From assembly GCF_006716815.1 (NCBI RefSeq), contig NZ_VFPS01000001.1, forward strand, positions 744,001-808,000: a stretch of DNA of 64,000 nucleotides, given 5' to 3'. A program made the translations under genes and the position numbers. The DNA is from Microbacterium lacticum (GTDB lineage: Bacteria > Actinomycetota > Actinomycetes > Actinomycetales > Microbacteriaceae). Below the pieces are notes generated by a model, which worked only from the letters and a program-made list of their open reading frames with translations, was not told the DNA's origin and ran no database searches. This document shows, one piece after another, positions 40,140 to 49,454 of the stretch. Numbering within the stretch: the stretch's first letter is position 1; every line of letters begins with the position of its first letter.

Positions 40140-40901
40140 TCAGCCGACCGCGGCGTTGTCGCGCGTGATGACGAGCACGCCCGCATAGGGGTTCGCCCGG
40201 ACAGTCACCTGTGTGAGCGCACCGTCGCTCTGGTAGCCGACCGCGGCGGCGAGACCGTCGCTGCGCACCTCCGCGGTGTCGCCGCACGCCCGCGCGAAGG
40301 ACAGGTCGCGCGCTTCGATCGCGATGCAGGTCTGCGCGCCGCTCGTGCCCCACCACACCAGCAGGTCGCCGGCACCTCCGAGCAGATGCAGCTCGTCCCA
40401 GGTGCTCTGGGCGAGGACGACGCCGCGGGAGGCCTCGATGCGCTCCGTGTCGATGCCGAGCGGCAGGAACGGCTGCGCCGCGGCGGCGGGAAGCGCGTTG
40501 GACGCGGTCGCCCGGCCGAGCGCGAATCCGCCCGTGACGCCGGCCGCGACCGCGACCGCGCCGACGGCGGCGAGGATCCACGCCCGTCGGCGCGCCCGGG
40601 GCGTCGTCGTCGGGGCAGCCGGAGCCGCCGGCACGGCATCGCTGTCGGTGTCGTCGTGTCCGGCGGGGCCGCTCTCGGCGGAGTCGCTCTCGGCGGAACG
40701 GTCGCCGATCGAGGCCTCGCCGGCGGCGGACGACCCGGACTGCACGGCGGGGGGATCCGCCTCCCCGTCGTCCCCCGCGGCGCGCCACCCGGCCTCGAGG
40801 GCGGCGAGGCGGGCGCGCTCTTCGGCGGACAGCGCCTGGCCGCCGCGGCCGTAGGCGCGGGCGCGCAGGGCGGCGAGCTCGTCGGGCGCGGGAGTGGCCA
40901 T
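40140..40901 (-). CDS. Membrane-anchored protein of unknown function
   Basis: 253 residues. A short N-terminal motif (DELAALRARAYGRGGQALSAEERARLAALE) recalls the conserved starts of many Microbacterium hypotheticals. There follows an acidic low-complexity linker, one transmembrane helix (AWILAAVGAVAVAAGVTGGFALG, about 107-129) and a C-terminal domain of about 110 residues (TERIEASRGVVLAQSTWDELHLLG, WGTSGAQTCIAIEARD) that contains two cysteines. The topology suggests an extracytoplasmic C-terminus. No family named. Confidence 0.7.
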   Translation of the reverse strand: MATPAPDELAALRARAYGRGGQALSAEERARLAALEAGWRAAGDDGEADPPAVQSGSSAAGEASIGDRSAESDSAESGPAGHDDTDSDAVPAAPAAPTTTPRARRRAWILAAVGAVAVAAGVTGGFALGRATASNALPAAAAQPFLPLGIDTERIEASRGVVLAQSTWDELHLLGGAGDLLVWWGTSGAQTCIAIEARDLSFARACGDTAEVRSDGLAAAVGYQSDGALTQVTVRANPYAGVLVITRDNAAVG

Positions 40902-40930
40902 GGACTCAGCATTCCACGTCCGCGGAACGA

Positions 40931-40958
40931 CGAAAGCCCCGCCGAAGCGGGGCTTTCG
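40931..40958. terminator. Hairpin terminator between rpmE2 and its downstream gene
   Basis: CGAAAGCCCCGC (40931-40942) and GCGGGGCTTTCG (40947-40958) are perfect complements around a CGAA tetraloop. It follows the rpmE2 stop on the minus strand at 9 bases. Confidence 0.85.
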
Positions 40959-40967
40959 CGGGGCGGC

Positions 40968-41219
40968 TTACTTGCCGCCGAAGTTCTTGAAGCGCTGGTT
41001 GAACTTCTCGACGCGACCGGCCGAGTCCATGATGCGCTGCTTGCCCGTGTAGAACGGATGCGAGGACGATGAGATCTCGACGTCGATGACGGGGTACGTG
41101 ACGCCGTCGAGCTCGATCGTCTTGTCGCTCGTGACCGTCGAACGGGTCAGGAACGTGTCGCCGGAGCTGAGGTCGCGGAACACGACCGCCTGGTACTCGG
41201 GGTGGATGCCAGTCTTCAT
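40968..41219 (-). CDS. rpmE2: 50S ribosomal protein L31 type B
   Basis: 83 residues from ATG 41219 with AAGGAA upstream. Landmarks are [42 protein letters not shown] and [12 protein letters not shown]. The CxxC zinc motif of L31 type A is absent, which marks the zinc-independent paralogue that usually replaces type A under zinc limitation. No Zur box was recognised upstream. A hairpin terminator follows. Confidence 0.96.
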   Translation of the reverse strand: MKTGIHPEYQAVVFRDLSSGDTFLTRSTVTSDKTIELDGVTYPVIDVEISSSSHPFYTGKQRIMDSAGRVEKFNQRFKNFGGK

Positions 41220-41337
41220 GAGGTTCCTTACGTGGTGCCCTGGATTTTGCCAGAGCGCGGGAAGTCTGCGGTGCGGATGCACCAAGGATCGATTCTACCA
41301 GTCTGCGGACGGAATCGAGAACCGGTCGTGGAGCGTG

Positions 41338-42129
41338 TCAGGCGCCGGAGGTCGCGCGGGCCGCGTACCGGCCGTCTTCGACGCTCAGGGCGATCGGCAT
41401 GCCGAAGGTGTCGGAGAGGTTCTGCGCGGTGAGGGTCTCCTCGACCGGCCCCGCCGCCACGACGGCGCCGTCGCGCAGCAGCAGCACGTGCGTGAAACCG
41501 ACCGGGATCTCCTCGACTTGGTGGGTGACCATCACCATGGCGGGCGTGGTCGGCGCCTGCGCGTAGCCGCCGAGGAGGCCGAGTAGCTCCTCCCGGGCGC
41601 CGAGGTCGAGGCTCGCAGTCGGCTCGTCGAGCAGGAGCAGCTCGGGGTCGGTCATGACCGCCCGGGCGATCTGCACGCGCTTCTGCTCGCCGTCCGACAG
41701 CGTGCCGAACGTGCGGTCGGCCAGGTGGTCGAGCTTCCACTCCCCCAGCACGCGCCGCGCACGGCGCTCGTCGATCGTCTCGTACTCCTCGTTCCAGCGA
41801 CCGAGCACCGAGAACGCCGCCGTCAGCACGACGTCGAGCACCGTCTCCTCCGGCGGCACGCGCCTGGCCATCGCCGACGAGGCGAAACCGATGCGCGGGC
41901 GCAGCTCGAAGACATCCGTGCGTCCGAGGCGCTCGTCGAGGATCGTCACCTCGCCCGACGTCGGGTGCAGAAGCGTCGCGGCCAGCTGCAGGATCGTGGT
42001 CTTGCCGGCCCCGTTCGGGCCGAGCACCACCCAGCGCTGGTCGTCGGTGACCGTCCAATCGACGTGATCGACGATGTTGCGGGCGTTCCGGCGCACGACG
42101 ACGTCGGCGAACTCGAGGACCTGGGGCAT
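41338..42129 (-). CDS. ABC transporter ATP-binding protein (PhrA/ModF-like)
   Basis: 263 residues. Walker A is GPNGAGKTT (about 37-45), signature LSDGEQKRVQIARAVM, Walker B LLLLDEPTASLD, H-loop VTHQVEEI. No permease is adjacent, and the form resembles stand-alone ATPases annotated as molybdenum or multi-sugar type; the partner is unknown. Nine bases after glgA start on the same strand. Confidence 0.88.
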   Translation of the reverse strand: MPQVLEFADVVVRRNARNIVDHVDWTVTDDQRWVVLGPNGAGKTTILQLAATLLHPTSGEVTILDERLGRTDVFELRPRIGFASSAMARRVPPEETVLDVVLTAAFSVLGRWNEEYETIDERRARRVLGEWKLDHLADRTFGTLSDGEQKRVQIARAVMTDPELLLLDEPTASLDLGAREELLGLLGGYAQAPTTPAMVMVTHQVEEIPVGFTHVLLLRDGAVVAAGPVEETLTAQNLSDTFGMPIALSVEDGRYAARATSGA

Positions 42130-42138
42130 GCTCCCAGC

Positions 42139-43332
42139 CTATCGGGAGGCCTGCGCCACCTCGCGGTAGAGCGCCTCCGTGGCGTCGGCGATCGCCTGCC
42201 AGCTGAACTCGGTCGCGGCGCGCTCCCGACCGGCCTGACCGTACGCGCGCGCCCGCTCGGGGTCGGAGACGACCTCCGTGAGGGTCGATGCGAGGTCGGC
42301 GACGAAGCGGTCGGGGTCGGTCGGCGTGCCGGTGCCGTCCTGCACCTGGTCGATGGGCACGAGACGACCGGTGACGCCATCGACGACGACTTCGGGGATG
42401 CCGCCGGTGGCGGTGCCGACGACCGCGGCCCCGCACGCCATCGCCTCGAGGTTCACGATGCCGAGCGGCTCGTAGATCGACGGGCAGACGAAGGTCGTGG
42501 CCGACGTGAGGATCGCGCAGAGGTCGGGTCGCGGCAGGAACTCGTCGATCCACACGACGCCGTCGCGCGTCTGCTGCAGATCGCGCACGAGGCCCTCGAC
42601 CTCGGCCAGGATCTGCGGCGTGTCGGGGACCCCGGCGCAGAGGACGACCTGCACCTCCGGCGGGAGGAGCGCGGCGGCGCGGAGGAAGTACGGCAGACCC
42701 TTCTGCCGCGTGATGCGCCCGACGAAGACCACGGAGGGTCGGTCCGGGTCGATGCCGAACCGCTCCAGCAGCGCCGGGTCGGAACGCGGATGCCAGGCAT
42801 CCACATCGATCCCGTTGTAGATCACGCGCACCTTGGCGGGGTCGAGCGCCGGGTAGCTGCGCAGGATGTCGCGGCGCATGCCCTCGCTCACCGCGACGAC
42901 GGCGGCGGCGTGCTCGTAGGCGGTCTGCTCGATGTAGCTCGACACGGCGTAGCCGCCGCCCAGCTGCTCGGCCTTCCACGGCCGGAGCGGTTCGAGCGAG
43001 TGCGCGGTGACGACGTGCGGGATGCCGTGCAGGAGCGAAGCGAGGTGACCGGCGAAGTTCGCGTACCAGGTGTGCGAGTGCACCACATCGGCCCCCGCGA
43101 CGTCGCCGACGATCTCGAGGTCGACGCCGAGCGTCTGGATCGCCGGATTGGCCTCCTGAAGCTCCACCGGCACCGTATAAGAGCTCGTGTCGGGCTCGTC
43201 GCGCTCCTCACCGAAGGCGTGCACGCGCACCTCGATGCTCGCGCGCAATGCCGTGACGAGCTCGGTCACGTGCACTCCCGCACCCCCGTAGATCTCCGGC
43301 GGATACTCCTTCGTGACGATGTCGACGCGCAT
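42139..43332 (-). CDS. glgA: Glycogen synthase, actinobacterial GlgA type (GT4)
   Basis: 397 residues from ATG 43332. GT4 pattern: VTKEYPPEIYGGAGVHVTEL, HTWYANFAGHLASLLHGIPHVVTAHSLEPLRPWKAEQLGGGY, the donor-binding region GIDVDAWHPR and FVGRITRQKGLPYF, and PSIYEPLGIVNLEAMACGAAVV with the catalytic Glu. It extends alpha-1,4-glucan or makes maltose 1-phosphate from ADP-glucose. Divergent from glgC, its ADP-glucose source, 47 bases apart. Confidence 0.94.
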   Translation of the reverse strand: MRVDIVTKEYPPEIYGGAGVHVTELVTALRASIEVRVHAFGEERDEPDTSSYTVPVELQEANPAIQTLGVDLEIVGDVAGADVVHSHTWYANFAGHLASLLHGIPHVVTAHSLEPLRPWKAEQLGGGYAVSSYIEQTAYEHAAAVVAVSEGMRRDILRSYPALDPAKVRVIYNGIDVDAWHPRSDPALLERFGIDPDRPSVVFVGRITRQKGLPYFLRAAALLPPEVQVVLCAGVPDTPQILAEVEGLVRDLQQTRDGVVWIDEFLPRPDLCAILTSATTFVCPSIYEPLGIVNLEAMACGAAVVGTATGGIPEVVVDGVTGRLVPIDQVQDGTGTPTDPDRFVADLASTLTEVVSDPERARAYGQAGRERAATEFSWQAIADATEALYREVAQASR

Positions 43333-43379
43333 GTCTCGAACGCTAGTACAACGCCGCGCGGGGGGCATAGTGTGGGGCC

Positions 43380-44624
43380 ATGCCAGCAGCGCCGAAGGTC
43401 TTCGGAATCATCCTCGCCGGCGGCGAGGGCAAACGTCTCATGCCCCTCACGGAAGACCGCGCCAAGCCCGCGGTGCCCTTCGGCGGGCAGTACCGCCTCA
43501 TCGACTTCGCGATCTCGAATCTCATCAACTCCGGCCTCCGCCAGATCGTCGTGCTGACCCAGTACAAGTCGCACTCGCTCGACCGGCACATCTCGCAGAC
43601 CTGGCGCATGTCGGCGCTGCTGAACTCGTACGTGGCATCCGTGCCCGCCCAGCAGCGCCTCGGAAAGCGCTGGTTCTCGGGGTCGGCCGACGCCATCCTG
43701 CAGTCCCTGAACCTCGTGCTGGACGAGAAGCCCGACATCGTCATGGTGATCGGTGCCGACCACGTCTACCGGATGGACTTCCAGCAGATGCTCGCCGCGC
43801 ACATCGAGTCGGGCGCGAAGGCGACGGTCGCGGGCATCCGGCAGCCCATCTCGCTCGCGAACCAGTTCGGGGTCATCGACGTCGACCCGGCCGACGGGGT
43901 GACGATCCGCGACTTCTTGGAGAAGCCGCAGAACCCCGACGGACTCGTCGAGAGCCCGAACGAGGTGCTCGCATCGATGGGCAACTACATCTTCGACGCG
44001 GATGCCCTGATCGCCGCCGTCGAGGCGGACGGCGAACTGCCCACCTCCGACCACGACATGGGTGGCGACATCATCCCCTACTTCGTCGGACGCGACGAGG
44101 CCGCGGTCTACGACTTCAAGCGCAACGACGTGCCCGGCTCGACCGATCGCGATCGCGACTACTGGCGCGACGTGGGCACACTCGACTCGTTCTTCGACGC
44201 GCACATGGATCTCATCTCCACGCTGCCGATCTTCAACCTGTACAACACCGACTGGCCGATCCACTCGCAGGCCGTCAACTCACCGCCGGCGAAGTTCGTG
44301 CGCGACGGGGTGGGGCGCATCGGCAACGCGATCGACTCGATCGTCTCGCTCGGATCGGTGCTGTCGGGCACGCATCTGGAGCGGTCGGTCGTCGGTCCCT
44401 GGACGCTCGCGGCGGGCGGATCGACGATCACCGATTCGGTGCTGTTCGATCACGTCGACGTCGGCGCGGGCGCGCGCGTGCACCGCGCAATCCTCGACAA
44501 GAACGTCGTGCTCGAGCCGGGTGCGACGGTCGGCGTCGATCGGGCGCTCGACCTGTCGCGCGGGTTCACGGTGACCGACAGCGGCATCACGCTGGTCGGG
44601 AAGAACGCGCGCGTCGCACGGTGA
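43380..44624 (+). CDS. glgC: Glucose-1-phosphate adenylyltransferase
   Basis: 414 residues, full length. Nucleotidyltransferase signatures: [27 protein letters not shown] near residues 9-35, [41 protein letters not shown], and [20 protein letters not shown], followed by a left-handed beta-helix C-terminal domain. It makes ADP-glucose from glucose-1-phosphate and ATP, the committed step of glycogen synthesis, and is probably under allosteric control. Divergent from glgA. Confidence 0.96.
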   Translation: MPAAPKVFGIILAGGEGKRLMPLTEDRAKPAVPFGGQYRLIDFAISNLINSGLRQIVVLTQYKSHSLDRHISQTWRMSALLNSYVASVPAQQRLGKRWFSGSADAILQSLNLVLDEKPDIVMVIGADHVYRMDFQQMLAAHIESGAKATVAGIRQPISLANQFGVIDVDPADGVTIRDFLEKPQNPDGLVESPNEVLASMGNYIFDADALIAAVEADGELPTSDHDMGGDIIPYFVGRDEAAVYDFKRNDVPGSTDRDRDYWRDVGTLDSFFDAHMDLISTLPIFNLYNTDWPIHSQAVNSPPAKFVRDGVGRIGNAIDSIVSLGSVLSGTHLERSVVGPWTLAAGGSTITDSVLFDHVDVGAGARVHRAILDKNVVLEPGATVGVDRALDLSRGFTVTDSGITLVGKNARVAR

Positions 44625-44668
44625 CGCGGCGCGCGGAGACGACGCGCGGCGCCCGGTAGGTTGGTCGG

Positions 44669-45304
44669 GTGCCTGACGCCCGGTTCCTCGTCGTGTTCGA
44701 CGCTGATTCGACCCTGCTCCGCAACGAGGTCATCGAGCTGATCGCCGACGAGGCGGGGCGCGGGGCCGACGTCGCCGCCGCCACCGAGGCCGCGATGCGC
44801 GGCGAGGTCGACTTCGCCACCAGTCTGCGCACGCGCGTCCAGGCGCTCGCGGGAGTGCCGCTCGCCGCGTTCGAGCGTGTGCTCGCCCGCGTCGAGCCGA
44901 CTCCCGGCGCCGCGGAGCTGATCGCCGAGATCCACCGACGCGGCGGTCGGGCGGCCGTCGTCTCGGGCGGGTTCCTCGAGGTGCTCGACACCGTCGCGCC
45001 CGCGCTCGGCGTCGACCGGTGGCGCGCCAACCGGCTCGCGTCGGCCGGCGGAGCGCTCACCGGAACGGTGGACGGCGGCATCGTGGATGCCGCGGCGAAG
45101 GCCGCCGCGCTGCAGGAGTGGGCGGCGGCCGAGGGCATCGGACTAGAGCGCACGATCGCCGTCGGCGACGGCGCGAACGACCTGCGCATGATGGCCGTCG
45201 CCGGGCTCGGCATCGCGTTCAACGCCAAGCCCGCCGTGCGCGCGCAGGCCGACCTCGTCGTCGGCCCCGTCGATCTGCGTCAGCTCATCCCCCTGCTGCC
45301 CTGA
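44669..45304 (+). CDS. serB: Phosphoserine phosphatase
   Basis: 211 residues from GTG 44669. HAD motif I is VVFDADSTLLRNEVIEL (DxDxT, residues 8-24), motif II is AVVSGGFLEVL, and motif III/IV is AVGDGANDLRMMAVAGLGIAFNAKP. The last step of serine biosynthesis is the inferred role. It lacks the N-terminal ACT domain seen in some SerB proteins. It follows glgC by 44 bases. Confidence 0.93.
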   Translation: MPDARFLVVFDADSTLLRNEVIELIADEAGRGADVAAATEAAMRGEVDFATSLRTRVQALAGVPLAAFERVLARVEPTPGAAELIAEIHRRGGRAAVVSGGFLEVLDTVAPALGVDRWRANRLASAGGALTGTVDGGIVDAAAKAAALQEWAAAEGIGLERTIAVGDGANDLRMMAVAGLGIAFNAKPAVRAQADLVVGPVDLRQLIPLLP

Positions 45305-45407
45305 CCGGGTCGCTGCCACCGGCCCTCATGGTGGGGGTCTCTGTGCCCGGGGGCTCCCCAGTGACGGGGGTCTTCTCGGTGTCGGGGGCACGCACTACCG
45401 TCGGGCC

Positions 45408-46130
45408 ATGGAAGTCATTCTCGTTCCCGGGCTCTGGCTGACGGCGTCGTCGTGGGATCCCGTGCTCCCCGCGCTCCGCGAGGCGGGCCATACGCCCGTC
45501 CCGCTCACCCTTCCCGGCGTCGGCGGAACCGCCGCCGAGACGGCCGACATCATCATGGATGACTGGGTGGCGGCGGTGGCCGCGGAGATCGACCGGCACG
45601 AGGGTCCCGTGGGTCTCGTCGGCCACAGCGGCGGGGGCAACGTCGTCTGGGGCGCTGCGGCGGCGCGCCCCGACCGCGTCGCGCGCGTCGTGTTCGTCGA
45701 CACCGTGCCGCCGGCGCCCGGGCGCGAGGTGTCGGAGTTCGACGTCGTCGACGGGGTGGTGCCGTTCCCCGGCTGGGACTTCTTCGACGCGCCCGACACC
45801 GCCGACCTCGACGCGGATACCCGCGCGGCGACGGCGCCGCTGACGCGGAGCATTCCGGCCCAGGCGCCGACCTCGCCGGTCACCCTCGACGACGACCGGC
45901 GATTCGGCGTGCCGGTAACGCTCCTCATGGGGTCGCTCGACGAGGCGGCGCTCCGCGCCGAGCTCGCCCGGTGGGGTCCGTATGCGGAGGAGTTCGCGGC
46001 GATCGACGACGCCACGGTCGTGCGCCTCGGCACCGGTCACTGGCCGCAGTTCAGCGCGCCCGCCGCCCTCGCTCGCGCACTCGTCGAGGCATTCGCGGAG
46101 GACGCCCCGCGGGAGGATGCCCCGGCCTGA
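45408..46130 (+). CDS. Alpha/beta hydrolase
   Basis: 240 residues. Motifs: ILVPGLWLTASSWDPVLPAL (oxyanion region), nucleophile elbow GLVGHSGGGNVVWGAAAARPD (Ser about 69), LLMGSLDEAAL (Asp), and GTGHWPQFSAPAALA (His). The compact fold without a lid fits the EstC/dienelactone-hydrolase-like group. Substrate unknown; a single-gene unit. Confidence 0.9.
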   Translation: MEVILVPGLWLTASSWDPVLPALREAGHTPVPLTLPGVGGTAAETADIIMDDWVAAVAAEIDRHEGPVGLVGHSGGGNVVWGAAAARPDRVARVVFVDTVPPAPGREVSEFDVVDGVVPFPGWDFFDAPDTADLDADTRAATAPLTRSIPAQAPTSPVTLDDDRRFGVPVTLLMGSLDEAALRAELARWGPYAEEFAAIDDATVVRLGTGHWPQFSAPAALARALVEAFAEDAPREDAPA

Positions 46131-46197
46131 AGTGCTCCCGAGGAGGAGGCATCCGAGGAGGACGCTCCCGCGGAAGCGGTTTCCGGGGAGGCGGCGG

Positions 46198-46908
46198 TCA
46201 GTGACCCATGCCGAGGCCGCCGTCGACGGGGATGACCGCGCCGGAGACGTAGGCGGCGTCGTCCGACGCGAGCCAGGCGACCACGCCGGCGACCTCGTCG
46301 GGCGTCGCGAAGCGACCGGCGGGGATGCTGCGCTTGTACTCGGCCTGGGTCTCCTCCGGCAGCTCCGCCGTCATGTCGGTCTCGATGAACCCGGGGGCGA
46401 CGACATTCGCGGTGATGCCGCGACCGCCGAGCTCGCGGGTCAGCGACCGGGCGAACCCGACGAGTGCCGCCTTTGACGAGGAGTAGTTGATCTGCCCGGC
46501 CGACCCGTAGAGCCCGACGACACTGGAGATGAGGATGACGCGGCCCCAGCGGGCGCGCAGCATGCCCTTCGAGGCGCGCTTGACCACGCGGAACGTGCCG
46601 CCCAGGTTCGTCGAGACGACCGAGTCGAAGTCATCCTCGGTCATCCGCAGCAGGAGCGTGTCCTTCGTGATGCCCGCGTTCGCGACGACGATCTCGACCG
46701 ACCCCCACGCCCGCTCGACCTCGGTGAATGCGGCGTCGAGCGACGCCGCATCGGTCACGTCCGCGCGCACGGTCATCGTGCCCTCGGGGCCTTCGCCCGA
46801 ACGTGCGGTCACCGCGGTGCGGTAGCCCTCGGCGACGAAACGCTCGGCGATCGCGCGGCCGATGCCGCGGTTTCCGCCGGTGACGAGGACGACTCTGCCA
46901 GTGGACAT
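46198..46908 (-). CDS. fabG: 3-oxoacyl-ACP reductase
   Basis: 236 residues. Short-chain dehydrogenase pattern: VLVTGGNRGIGRAIAE (NADPH motif), VANAGITKDTLLLRM, catalytic Ser in ISSVVGLYG, YSSSKAALVG (Tyr-x-x-x-Lys), PGFIETDMTAELP, and C-terminal YVSGAVIPVDGGLGMGH. The type II fatty-acid reductase FabG is the best call; other actinobacterial SDR paralogues are possible. Confidence 0.92.
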   Translation of the reverse strand: MSTGRVVLVTGGNRGIGRAIAERFVAEGYRTAVTARSGEGPEGTMTVRADVTDAASLDAAFTEVERAWGSVEIVVANAGITKDTLLLRMTEDDFDSVVSTNLGGTFRVVKRASKGMLRARWGRVILISSVVGLYGSAGQINYSSSKAALVGFARSLTRELGGRGITANVVAPGFIETDMTAELPEETQAEYKRSIPAGRFATPDEVAGVVAWLASDDAAYVSGAVIPVDGGLGMGH

Positions 46909-47030
46909 GCTGCTCCTGAGGTTCGGGACGCGGGGATGCCCTCGCGACGGCGCAGCCGCGGCGAAGACCGCACCAGCCTACTGCCGGTGCCCCGGCCCGG
47001 TAGGCTGACGGCAGGCGAGAGGAGCCCATC

Positions 47031-47717
47031 GTGACCGATCCCACCGGCCCCCAGTCGGAGCAGCCCGCACACCCCGAGACGGCGCCCGAAACGGCATCCG
47101 ACACCGCGGCGGCGCAGCAGGGCGACCCGACCCCGTACGGCGACTCCGCCGCGTACCCGACGGCCCCGCTCACGCCGCCTCCGCCGGCGTACGACGCCGC
47201 ATCCTACGTCGCTCCCGCGGCACCCGCGTACGACACCACGCCGTATCCGCCGGTCGCGCCGTCGAGCGAGGTTCCGGCCTACGCACCCCCGACCTATGCC
47301 CCGCCCGCCTACGGCGCCCCGCCCGCCTACGGCGCCCCGCCCGCCTACGGGGCAGCACCCGCGTACGGCGCGACGCCGGAGGGCGCGTACGGCGGCTACC
47401 CCGTGCAGACGACCCCGGGCGCTCCGCCGGTGGCGCCCTACGGCTACGGCGCCTACCCGACGCGCAAGACCAACGGTCTGGCCGTCGCCTCGTTGGTGCT
47501 CTCGATCGTCGGCTTCCTCTGGATCCTCCCGCTCGTCGGCTCGGTCGCCGGGGCGATCATGGGCCACATCGCACTCGGTCAGATCAAGCGCACGGGCGAG
47601 GGCGGCCGCGGCATGGCCCTCGCCGGCGTCATCATCGGCTGGGCGGGCGTCGCGCTGCTCCTGCTCGGTGTGCTGTTCCTGTTCTTCGTCGTCGCCGTCT
47701 CGTCGGGCTCGTCCTAG
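47031..47717 (+). CDS. DUF4190 membrane protein with Pro/Tyr-rich N-terminus
   Basis: 228 residues from GTG 47031 (GAGAGGAG upstream). The first 150 residues are a low-complexity Pro/Ala/Tyr-rich cytoplasmic tail with PPAYGA repeats. The C-terminal DUF4190 domain has two helices: TNGLAVASLVLSIVGFLWILPL, VGSVAGAIMGHIALGQIKR, and GMALAGVIIGWAGVALLLLGVLFLFF. Function unknown; frequent in Actinobacteria, often near envelope genes. Confidence 0.88.
   Translation: MTDPTGPQSEQPAHPETAPETASDTAAAQQGDPTPYGDSAAYPTAPLTPPPPAYDAASYVAPAAPAYDTTPYPPVAPSSEVPAYAPPTYAPPAYGAPPAYGAPPAYGAAPAYGATPEGAYGGYPVQTTPGAPPVAPYGYGAYPTRKTNGLAVASLVLSIVGFLWILPLVGSVAGAIMGHIALGQIKRTGEGGRGMALAGVIIGWAGVALLLLGVLFLFFVVAVSSGSS
47301..47354. 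repeat. 18-base coding repeat (PPAYGA)
   Basis: CCGCCCGCCTACGGCGCC is repeated three times in tandem (the third unit diverges at its end), coding PPAYGA units of the DUF4190 tail. Exact repeats at this length can expand or contract in frame. Confidence 0.85.
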
Positions 47718-47790
47718 TACTCCTGATCCGTGGCGCGGCGTCGCTCGGGCGGCCGCCGCACGGGTGTCGGCGGCGTAGGCTTGAGGCACC

Positions 47791-48159
47791 GTGAAGCACA
47801 CTTCCGCTCAGTCTGCGACGTCGCTCCCGCGCGCTCCGCGCGACGACGCCCACACCCGCATGGGCAAGTACTTCTCGATGATGGCGATCCGCGTCGTCTG
47901 CTTCGTGCTGATGGTCGCGATCCAGCCGTACGGCTGGTACACGTGGCTGTTCGCGATCGGCGCGGTACTGCTGCCGTACTTCGCCGTGGTCATCGCGAAC
48001 GTCGCCGCGGCGCCGGCCGCGCGGGCGGTGCCCCCGGAGCGGGCGATCGAGGCGCCCCCGAGCGCGGCACCCCGCGCCGCGCAGACCCCGACGACCTCGG
48101 ACACCCCCACCGTCGTCCGCGTCCACGAAGCCCCGCGTCGTCCGGAGGACGCGGCATGA
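47791..48159 (+). CDS. DUF3099 domain-containing membrane protein
   Basis: 122 residues from GTG 47791. Two adjacent hydrophobic helices (YFSMMAIRVVCFVLMVAI, YTWLFAIGAVLLPYFAVVIANVAA) are the DUF3099 core (residues 28-72), followed by a Pro/Ala-rich tail. Actinobacteria-specific; often beside SURF1 and cytochrome-oxidase assembly genes as here. It overlaps the next gene by four bases. Confidence 0.85.
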   Translation: MKHTSAQSATSLPRAPRDDAHTRMGKYFSMMAIRVVCFVLMVAIQPYGWYTWLFAIGAVLLPYFAVVIANVAAAPAARAVPPERAIEAPPSAAPRAAQTPTTSDTPTVVRVHEAPRRPEDAA

Positions 48160-48434
48160 GCGCTGCGACGGGCGTCGACGCGCGCGGCGGTGTCGCCGTG
48201 TGCTCCCGTGCGGGATGCCGCGCCGAGGCGCTCTGGCAGGTCGTGTGGCGCAACCCGCGCATCCACGACGCCTCCCGCCGCAAGATCTGGGCCGCCTGCG
48301 CCGAGCACGTCGATTACCTCCGCGAATACCTCGCTTCGAGGGCGTTCCCGGTCGAGGTCGTCGCCATGCCGGATGCCGCGCCGGACGACAGTGCGAATGC
48401 CCCGCCGGATGCCACCGTGAAGGCGGACTCGTGA
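48156..48434 (+). CDS. Conserved actinobacterial protein with possible zinc-binding cysteines
   Basis: 92 residues starting at an ATG that overlaps the DUF3099 stop. Four potential metal ligands are spaced as C-x4-C near residues 16-21 (VCSRAGCRAEA) and C-x2-H near 47-50 (ACAEHVDYL). Around them are WQVVWRNPRIHDASRRKIW. The family occurs next to SURF1 genes in Microbacteriaceae but no function is known to me. It overlaps the SURF1 gene (GTGA). Confidence 0.75.
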   Translation: MSAATGVDARGGVAVCSRAGCRAEALWQVVWRNPRIHDASRRKIWAACAEHVDYLREYLASRAFPVEVVAMPDAAPDDSANAPPDATVKADS

Positions 48435-49342
48435 ACCGTACGGCCCTGCGCTGGGGCGGCTACATCGCGTTCGCGATCGTCTTCGCGATCGCGTGCGCGT
48501 ACCTGTCGAACTGGCAGTTCACCCGGAACGAGTCGCGCGAGCGGCAGCTGGCGCTGATCGCCGCGAACTACGACGCGGCCCCGGCGGAGCTCACCGATCT
48601 GGTCGGAACGGACGGGTCGTTCGACCCCGACGACCAGTGGCGCCCCGTGCGGCTGACGGGCGAGTACCTCACGTCGGACACGCTCCTCGCGCGCAACCGC
48701 GCGCACGGCGGAACCGCGGCCTTCGAGGTGCTCGTGCCGTTCCGCACCTCGGCGGGCGACGTTCTCGTCATCGACCGCGGATGGGTTCCCCCGGCCGAGT
48801 CCGGGTCGGGAGCACACGCCGTGCCCGATCCCCCGAGCGGCACCGTCACGGTGATCGCGCGGCTCATGCCCGGCGAACCGCTGCGCAACGCCACCCAGTC
48901 CGCGCCGGCCGGCCAGGTGCCGACGATCAACCTGCCGCTCATCGCCGACACCACGCACGTCGACGGCGTGATCGAAGGAGCCTACGGCCTCATGGTGTCG
49001 GAGGATCCTGCGCCCGCGAGCGCACCGACCGCGCTCGAGCCGCCGTCCGAAGACCCCGGGCCGCACCTGTCGTATGCGATCCAGTGGATCCTCTTCGCCG
49101 TCATGGGGTTCGTCTTCATCTGGTACATGATCCGCACCGAGCTCAAGCATCGCCGCGAAGACGCCGAGGACGCGGCGGCCGAGGCGGCGGCGGCCGACAC
49201 CGCCGTCGGCGAGGCATCCACTCCCCCGGACGCATCCCCCGTGGCATCCACGACCAGGCGACGCCGGCGCGGCGATCCGCGCCCGAAGGATCGCGACATG
49301 ACCGAGGAGGACGCCCTCCTCGACGAGCTCACGCCGCGCTGA
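48431..49342 (+). CDS. SURF1-family cytochrome oxidase assembly protein
   Basis: 303 residues from GTG 48431. Two transmembrane helices (about residues 8-24 YIAFAIVFAIACAYLSNW, and 217-236 YAIQWILFAVMGFVFIWYM) bracket an extracytoplasmic domain with the SURF1 motifs WQFTRN, DDQWRPVRLTGEYL, FEVLVPF, VIDRGWVPP. It assists heme a insertion and copper-site assembly in cytochrome c oxidase. The C-terminal 60 residues are charged. Part of a three-gene overlap unit with DUF3099. Functionally related to the ctaA gene on the island but not linked. Confidence 0.92.
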   Translation: MNRTALRWGGYIAFAIVFAIACAYLSNWQFTRNESRERQLALIAANYDAAPAELTDLVGTDGSFDPDDQWRPVRLTGEYLTSDTLLARNRAHGGTAAFEVLVPFRTSAGDVLVIDRGWVPPAESGSGAHAVPDPPSGTVTVIARLMPGEPLRNATQSAPAGQVPTINLPLIADTTHVDGVIEGAYGLMVSEDPAPASAPTALEPPSEDPGPHLSYAIQWILFAVMGFVFIWYMIRTELKHRREDAEDAAAEAAAADTAVGEASTPPDASPVASTTRRRRRGDPRPKDRDMTEEDALLDELTPR

Positions 49343-49362
49343 GCCGCGGAATCGCGTCACCG

Positions 49363-49432
49363 ACGCAGGAGATCTCACGAAGGCAGGACCGATCCCCCGC
49401 GTCTCGTCCTGCCTCGGTGAGATGTCCTGCGT
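49363..49432. repeat. Imperfect 70-base extragenic palindrome
   Basis: Outer arms ACGCAGGAGATCTCACG (49363-49379) and the complement of 49416-49432 agree at 15 of 17 positions, and inner arms AAGGCAGGAC and GTCCTGCCTC pair as well. It lies between the convergent ends of SURF1 and the ABC-F gene, where it may terminate both. It is a different sequence family from the palindromes at 24 kb and 28 kb. Confidence 0.72.
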
Positions 49433-49454
49433 TCGTGAGGTGAGAAGCCGGGGC

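Noticed and set aside
47301..47354. Possible CRISPR or non-coding minisatellite
   Set aside because: The 18-base repeats are in frame and code PPAYGA units of a DUF4190 protein.
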